Assembly: GCF_000378405.1 (NCBI RefSeq)
Contig: NZ_KB899636.1
Coordinates: 450,713-492,616 of the forward strand
DNA length: 41,904 nt
Source: Succinimonas amylolytica DSM 2873
Lineage (GTDB): Bacteria > Pseudomonadota > Gammaproteobacteria > Enterobacterales > Succinivibrionaceae
Reading direction: 5' to 3'
Numbering within the stretch: position 1 is the stretch's first letter; each line of letters starts with the position of its first letter. Shown here piece by piece: positions 38,330 through 41,904 of this stretch. Position numbers and translations under genes: made by a program. The notes beneath the pieces were generated by a model that was not told the DNA's origin, did no database searches, and saw only the letters and a program-made list of their open reading frames with translations.

Positions 38330-38848
38330 ATGAGCAGAAATCTGATTATCTATTATTCAAGAAGAGGGCAGAACTACGTCGGAGGTTCCATTGTGAATCT
38401 TGCCCGGGGCAATACGGAGCTTGTGGTCGGTTATATTGCGGATGCGGTGGGAGCGGATCTTTTCGAGGTGGTTACGGTAAAGCCCTACAGCGAGGACTAT
38501 ACCGCCTGCACGGAGGAGGCAAAGGCCGAGCTCCGCAGCCATGCCCGCCCAGAGCTCAGGAATTATCTTTCGGATATTTCCGGATACGATCGCATTGCGG
38601 TGGCCGGCCCCTGCTGGTGGGGCACCTATCCCTGCGGTGTATTCACTCAGCTGGAAAAGCTGGATTTCACCGGAAAGAGGGTGTTTCCTCTGATGACACA
38701 CGAGGGCAGCGGCCTCGGCAGGGCGGTTCGGGATCTAAGAGACTGCTGCAGGGGCGCGGATATCGGTGCCGGACTGGCTGTCCGGGGATCCGAAGCGCTT
38801 GACGCCAGGGAGACGGTTTCTGCCTGGGCGAGGCAGCATCTGGCATAG
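38330..38848 (+). CDS. Flavodoxin-like protein
   Basis: The 172 residues have the flavodoxin pattern. The FMN-phosphate loop region is IIYYSRRGQNYVGG, and the conserved segments AVAGPCWWGTYPCGV and PLMTHEGSGLG follow the flavodoxin-like family that accompanies reductases. It may be an electron carrier or a quinone reductase. It lies 62 bases after the first aldo/keto reductase and 133 bases before the second. Codon choice is GC-rich compared with the core genes of the window. Confidence 0.85.
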   Translation: MSRNLIIYYSRRGQNYVGGSIVNLARGNTELVVGYIADAVGADLFEVVTVKPYSEDYTACTEEAKAELRSHARPELRNYLSDISGYDRIAVAGPCWWGTYPCGVFTQLEKLDFTGKRVFPLMTHEGSGLGRAVRDLRDCCRGADIGAGLAVRGSEALDARETVSAWARQHLA

Positions 38849-38981
38849 CGCCGGTGGTGGCTGGTCCTGTCGCTGGCAGATCCCATCAGGTGTTTTAAGA
38901 TTCCCGGAAAGAAAATGGTGAACAGATCTGGGCATCATATCTCAGCTATTCGGCAAGGAAACAACTAACAGGAGTCTAAAA

Positions 38982-39971
38982 ATGGAATATGCAAAGCTTG
39001 GCAGCACCGATATCTCGGTTTCCAGACTGTGCGTCGGCTGTATGTCCTACGGACAGCCGTCTGAAGATTTTCACATGTGGACTTTGGATTATGACCGGAG
39101 CCGGGAGATGATAGCCTGTGCCTGGGATCTGGGAGTGAATTTCTTTGATACTGCCAATGTTTACTCCTTTGGCAGCAGCGAGGAATATCTGGGCCGGGCC
39201 GTCAGGGATCTTAAAATTCCCCGGGATCGGATAGTGCTGGCGTCCAAGGTTTACTTCAACGAGGGGTTTCTGTCCAAGGAGGCTATTCTGCGGGAGATAG
39301 ACGGCACGCTTAAACGTCTCGGCACAGACTATCTGGATCTCTACCAGATTCACCGTTTTGACTACAGCACGCCGCCTGAGGAATTCATGGGTGCTTTGAA
39401 CAGTCTTATCAGGGCCGGGAAGGTACGGGCCATCGGAGCCTCGGCAATGTTCGGATATCAGTTCCATAACCTGCAGATTATCGCTGAACGGAACGGCTTT
39501 GCCGGATTTTCCACCATGCAGAATCACTACAACCTGCTTTACCGCGAGGATGAACGGGAACTAATTCCGATCTGCCGGCAGTACGGTGTGTCCCTGATTC
39601 CGTATTCTCCTCTGGCGGGCGGTCATCTCTCGAGAAGGGAGTGGGATTCAGATTCTCTCCGAAGCGCTTCCGACAGGGTGTCCAGGCAGAAGTACGACCA
39701 AGCCCGGGAAAACGACACGGAGATTACTGAGAGAGTTTATGCCCTGGCGGAAAAGCGCGGTGTGTCCATGACCGAGATCTCCCTGGCCTGGCTCCTGCAT
39801 CGGGGAGTTGCTGCTCCCATTGTGGGCGCGACAAAGCCGTGGCATTTTGAAGCGGCTGTGAAAGCTCTGAGCCTTAAGCTGGACGAGGAGGAGCTACGTT
39901 CTTTGGAGGAACCATACAGGGCCCACGAGGTGGTAGGGGCACTGTCCAGTAACATAACCTTAAGCAAATAA
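38982..39971 (+). CDS. Aldo/keto reductase, YajO-like (second copy)
   Basis: The 329 residues repeat the pattern of the first copy: LCVGCMSYGQP, FFDTANVYSFGSSEEYLG, LASKVYF, LDLYQIHRFD, MQNHYNLLYREDEREL and PYSPLAGGHLSRREWD. The tetrad Asp-Tyr-Lys-His is complete. Similarity to its neighbour is high in motifs but diverged between them, which indicates an old duplication or two related acquired genes rather than a recent one. It has its own gap, in which no clear terminator or promoter is seen. Confidence 0.9.
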   Translation: MEYAKLGSTDISVSRLCVGCMSYGQPSEDFHMWTLDYDRSREMIACAWDLGVNFFDTANVYSFGSSEEYLGRAVRDLKIPRDRIVLASKVYFNEGFLSKEAILREIDGTLKRLGTDYLDLYQIHRFDYSTPPEEFMGALNSLIRAGKVRAIGASAMFGYQFHNLQIIAERNGFAGFSTMQNHYNLLYREDERELIPICRQYGVSLIPYSPLAGGHLSRREWDSDSLRSASDRVSRQKYDQARENDTEITERVYALAEKRGVSMTEISLAWLLHRGVAAPIVGATKPWHFEAAVKALSLKLDEEELRSLEEPYRAHEVVGALSSNITLSK

Positions 39972-39979
39972 CGGCAACT

Positions 39980-40005
39980 GAAAACAGCGCTTGCCAACTG
40001 TTTTC
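39980..40005 (+). terminator. Weak terminator after the second aldo/keto reductase
   Basis: GAAAACAG (39980-39987) pairs with CTGTTTTC (39998-40005) across a 10-base loop. The T-run lies inside the stem rather than after it, so termination efficiency is doubtful. Confidence 0.35.
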
Positions 40006-40540
40006 CGGATATGAACAGAGGTTCTTATCTGTGATTGAACTTCGAGGATTCGGCAGAGCTATTGACGTTGCCTGAAAAGTTCCTTCATGCTTGTGGTTAT
40101 AGAAGGAGTCTTTTTCGGATCATTTCCAGGCGGAAAGGATTCCTGAATGGCATGCAATTGAAACAAAACAGCTCACGGGTTAAAGTGCTGTTTTTCTGAC
40201 CGGAAAATGCTTCTGGAATATGATTTTTATAACGACAAAGTCCATAACAACAGAACCTTTTATGCATCATCCAATTAAAAATTATAGGCACTGTTGTCAT
40301 AGTGAGCAAACCACAAACAGATCAAGTAATGTATTTAAATTTCCTTATCGTTGCAAGACGCGATGAATCATGTTTTTGGGCAGTAATGAGTCATTTGAGT
40401 TTTAATTAAATCATCTAACAGCAAAAATATCTATTCTCATTATTTATGAACTCAAGTTTCCCACATCAATAACAAGGGCTATTCTTTGCTCTCAAAGGCT
40501 TGCCCTTACAAAAATTAGATCCCTTGACAAATCTGCTATT
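40006..40540. other. Gap without a supported gene
   Basis: Short open frames exist on both strands, such as 40097-40309 on the minus strand. None has a ribosome site or convincing composition. Base composition drops back to AT-rich. The region looks like eroded sequence between the reductase cluster and the mobile DNA at the right end. Confidence 0.5.
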
Positions 40541-40678
40541 TTATGCCGCTCGCACCAGATCCTTCATGTCTGAATTTAGCCCCATTATAAAATTCTGGAA
40601 GAATTCCCCTTGTTGTCGAAACCAATCATTGAGTATTGCATTGACTATTGCATATGCCTCCTCTACTTTCCCTTCTTT
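40541..40678 (-). pseudogene. C-terminal remnant of an unknown gene
   Basis: The minus-strand frame reads KEGKVEEAYAIVNAILNDWF, then RQQGEFFQNFIMGLNSDMKD and LVRAA before a TAA. This is clearly protein-like, but there is no start codon and an in-frame stop lies just upstream. A shift of one base at the run near 40676 would extend it into SHYLTKFPK, so it may be the frameshifted end of a longer gene. It lies directly downstream of the coiled-coil ORF at 40700-41083. Family unknown. Confidence 0.4.
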
Positions 40679-40699
40679 GGAAATTTAGTGAGGTAGTGA

Positions 40700-41083
40700 C
40701 TAGCCTTTGAGGTAATTAGTGACTCCCTTTTCGATTTCTCTCTCTTTTTCGAGCCGGAGTTTTACCTCTTCGGTGTATTTGCTTTGGGTGCCACGCAGCT
40801 TCTCTTTGATCGTTTTCAGCTGCTGTTTTGTTTCGTCAAACCGCTGTTTCAGGTTTTCGTGCGCCTCCTGCTTTCTTGCCAGCCCCCGCTGAACGCTGCT
40901 GGCAGATCCTCTGGACGGATTTTCCCAGTCATTAAGCCGGCTTTCGAGTTCTTTGCAGCGGGAAGTAAGAGAGGCAGCCTTTTTAGTAAGCCGACGGACA
41001 TCTGCGGCCTTCCTGCCGTATTCTGAAATTGCAATCCAGCGAGAGCCGTTAAAATCTATTGTTTTTGGCTGAATGCTCATCAT
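40700..41083 (-). CDS. Coiled-coil protein next to transposase-like ORF
   Basis: With the ATG at 41083 the protein has 127 residues; a longer frame to 41149 lacks a ribosome site. It begins MMSIQPKTIDFNGSRWIAIS and continues as charged helix with heptad spacing, for example LTKKAASLTSRCKELESRL and QQLKTIKEKLRGTQSKYTEE, so an extended coiled coil is expected. I know no family for it. It follows the gene at 41170-41538 after 86 bases on the same strand and presumably shares its promoter, so it may be an accessory gene of a mobile element. Codon use is GC-richer than the core genes. Confidence 0.5.
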   Translation of the reverse strand: MMSIQPKTIDFNGSRWIAISEYGRKAADVRRLTKKAASLTSRCKELESRLNDWENPSRGSASSVQRGLARKQEAHENLKQRFDETKQQLKTIKEKLRGTQSKYTEEVKLRLEKEREIEKGVTNYLKG

Positions 41084-41169
41084 GTTTTCACTTCCCGAAC
41101 ATACGATGACCGCGGACAGTCGAATGCGGAGATGTAAAAAAACTCTCAAACTGCCGGATGTTCCGGCTG

Positions 41170-41538
41170 TTATTCGTTAGGCTGAGATTTTTCGGCATCA
41201 GCCATTTTGCCGAGAATAGCCCTATACTTCTTATCCAAAGCGGCGTATGAGGCCTTCAGCTCGTAGAGTTCCTTCAAAAGCCGGAGAATTTCCTCGCCTC
41301 TTTCCTTGACAGTGCGCGGCATCTTGTAATCCTTCTCGTAAGGTTCCGGAACATACTCCTTCTTAAGCCGTTTGTTACGGTTGTCAGTAGGTTCGATTTC
41401 CCCGGTTTCAGGATTAAACCTTCCAAGCAGTTTCCGTCTGCAGATCTTCTTCTTGTTAACGGGATCCCAGGTGCCGAGATTTTCATACGCGTAAATGACA
41501 CCGGATTTCTGTTTTACGTAGGTGATATTGCCTGCCAT
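41170..41538 (-). CDS. Transposase N-terminal-like protein, stand-alone
   Basis: The 122 residues open with NITYVKQKSGVIYAYENLGT, followed by WDPVNKKKICRRKLLGRFNP and ETGEIEPT. This resembles the N-terminal segment of IS1634-type DDE transposases, which usually reads roughly V-Y-E-S-x-S-Y-W-D-x-E-K-K and then I-G-K-x-D-P-x-T-G-E. Those enzymes continue for hundreds of residues; here a helical, probably coiled-coil tail ends at a stop after 122. AGGAGG lies six bases before the ATG, so expression should be strong. It could be a truncated transposase or an independent small DNA-binding protein. Confidence 0.6.
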   Translation of the reverse strand: MAGNITYVKQKSGVIYAYENLGTWDPVNKKKICRRKLLGRFNPETGEIEPTDNRNKRLKKEYVPEPYEKDYKMPRTVKERGEEILRLLKELYELKASYAALDKKYRAILGKMADAEKSQPNE

Positions 41539-41566
41539 GACAGCCTCCTAAAATGACCTTTGTTAT

Positions 41567-41604
41567 CTATATGGGACAATAACCCATATAGAGGTAAATG
41601 TCAA
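41567..41604 (-). promoter_or_regulatory. Consensus promoter with overlapping palindromic operator
   Basis: On the minus strand TTGACA (41604-41599) and TATTGT (41581-41576) are separated by 17 bases. The perfect 9-bp arms CTATATGGG and CCCATATAG (41567-41575 and 41583-41591) around a 7-base centre cover the -10 and part of the spacer. A protein bound there would block transcription of the 41170-41538 gene, so autorepression by that protein is a natural hypothesis. The IS boundary at 41615 is only 10 bases from the -35. Confidence 0.65.
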
Positions 41605-41724
41605 CAAAAATTTGGTATTAGGTCTTAAACCTTCTTTTTATGGCTTCGGGGATTCTTGACAAAAGTGCTGGTGAATCCGTACCATATCGCACACAAAAAT
41701 CGGGATGTGCTGAAGGAATTTGCA

Positions 41725-41904
41725 ATGGAAGCGAAGATCACAAATAACAATCTTCCTGCTAATCAGCACGATACTGACACTTCCAAACTGGACAACCTTT
41801 ATTCGTTAATCGAAAAACTTACATCAACCATTCAAGAGCAGACCTCAACCATTCAAGAGCAGACCTCAACCATTCAGAAGCAGACTTCAACCATTCAGAA
41901 GCAG
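41725..41904 (+). CDS. Transposase-like protein, N-terminal part only (copy B)
   Basis: Sixty codons are visible from an ATG with AAGGA upstream; the frame is open to the window edge. The protein begins MEAKITNNNLPANQHDTDTS, then KLDNLYSLIEKL and four TSTIQ(E/K)Q heptads. It matches copy A except for the DT/AP pair. As with copy A the IS66-like assignment is inference from the N-terminal coiled coil. Confidence 0.6.
   Translation, partial: MEAKITNNNLPANQHDTDTSKLDNLYSLIEKLTSTIQEQTSTIQEQTSTIQKQTSTIQKQ
41821..41904 (+). repeat. Four tandem 21-bp units coding for TSTIQ(E/K)Q heptads (copy B)
   Basis: The units are exactly 21 bases each and run to the last base of the window, so the total number in this copy is unknown. 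Units one and two encode QEQ ends and units three and four QKQ ends, the same order as in copy A. Confidence 0.9.

Larger units (their letters stand above)
41615..41904 (+). mobile_element. Insertion-sequence end, copy B (right, truncated by window edge)
   Basis: This is the inverted counterpart of 1-298, beginning GTATTAGGTCTTAAAC and continuing into the same ORF at 41725. Differences include single bases at several positions and the GACACT/GCTCCT change. The left flank is the promoter region of the transposase-like gene at 41170-41538, so this copy inserted next to, or into, another mobile gene. Confidence 0.85.

Noticed and set aside
40097-40309. 70-codon minus-strand ORF MLTMTTVPII
   Set aside because: No ribosome site, Cys/Met/Phe-heavy composition and no context; likely chance.

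Overview
The window looks like the chromosome of a low-to-moderate GC gammaproteobacterium, not a plasmid or phage. It has a complete rRNA operon with E. coli-like 16S and 23S ends and Ile/Ala spacer tRNAs. It also carries class I adenylate cyclase, the lptM-lysA-dapF-xerC-yigB-uvrD block, the kdsD-kdsC-lptC-lptA-lptB block and a dsbA/yihG neighbourhood. The gene set and order suggest a host-associated relative of Aeromonadales/Succinivibrionaceae, but that placement is inference and the 16S should be searched.

Layout. (1) 1-298 and 41615-41904 are two diverged copies of one insertion-sequence end, in inverted orientation, each reading out of the window. The left copy cuts off a PAS-type sensor gene just downstream of a response regulator-CheX gene (435-1541). 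(2) 1542-2763 is mostly decayed sequence with one convincing small gene. (3) 2764-6233 makes Kdo precursors and builds the Lpt lipopolysaccharide export machine. (4) glyS, glyQ and tusA run leftward. (5) 10003-15451 is the rrn operon with tRNA-Ile, tRNA-Ala and tRNA-Asp. (6) 15521-19082 holds a histidine phosphatase, a squalene/phytoene synthase-like gene, dsbA and a yihG-like acyltransferase. (7) 19441-24366 is ilvE-ilvD-ilvA plus an exported protein. (8) 24760-29728 is hemX-hemY-cyaA. (9) 29765-36211 is lptM-lysA-dapF-like-xerC-yigB-parS-uvrD. (10) 36624-39971 is a TetR-family regulator with two aldo/keto reductases around a flavodoxin-like protein, apparently richer in GC. (11) 40006-41614 is debris and a two-gene transposon-like module with a palindromic promoter.

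The genes mostly serve envelope biogenesis (Kdo, Lpt, LptM, DsbA, acyltransferase), branched-chain amino acid and lysine synthesis, translation, cAMP signalling and chromosome maintenance (XerC, UvrD, parS). The most unusual points are a DapF homologue in the classical dapF position that lacks both catalytic cysteines and most other active-site residues, and a perfect 16-bp parS inside a 20-bp palindrome before uvrD. Others are a DsbA with a CGHC active site, a UvrD with an acidic insertion and no C-terminal tail, hemXY detached from hemCD and joined to cyaA, and two unannotated small genes.
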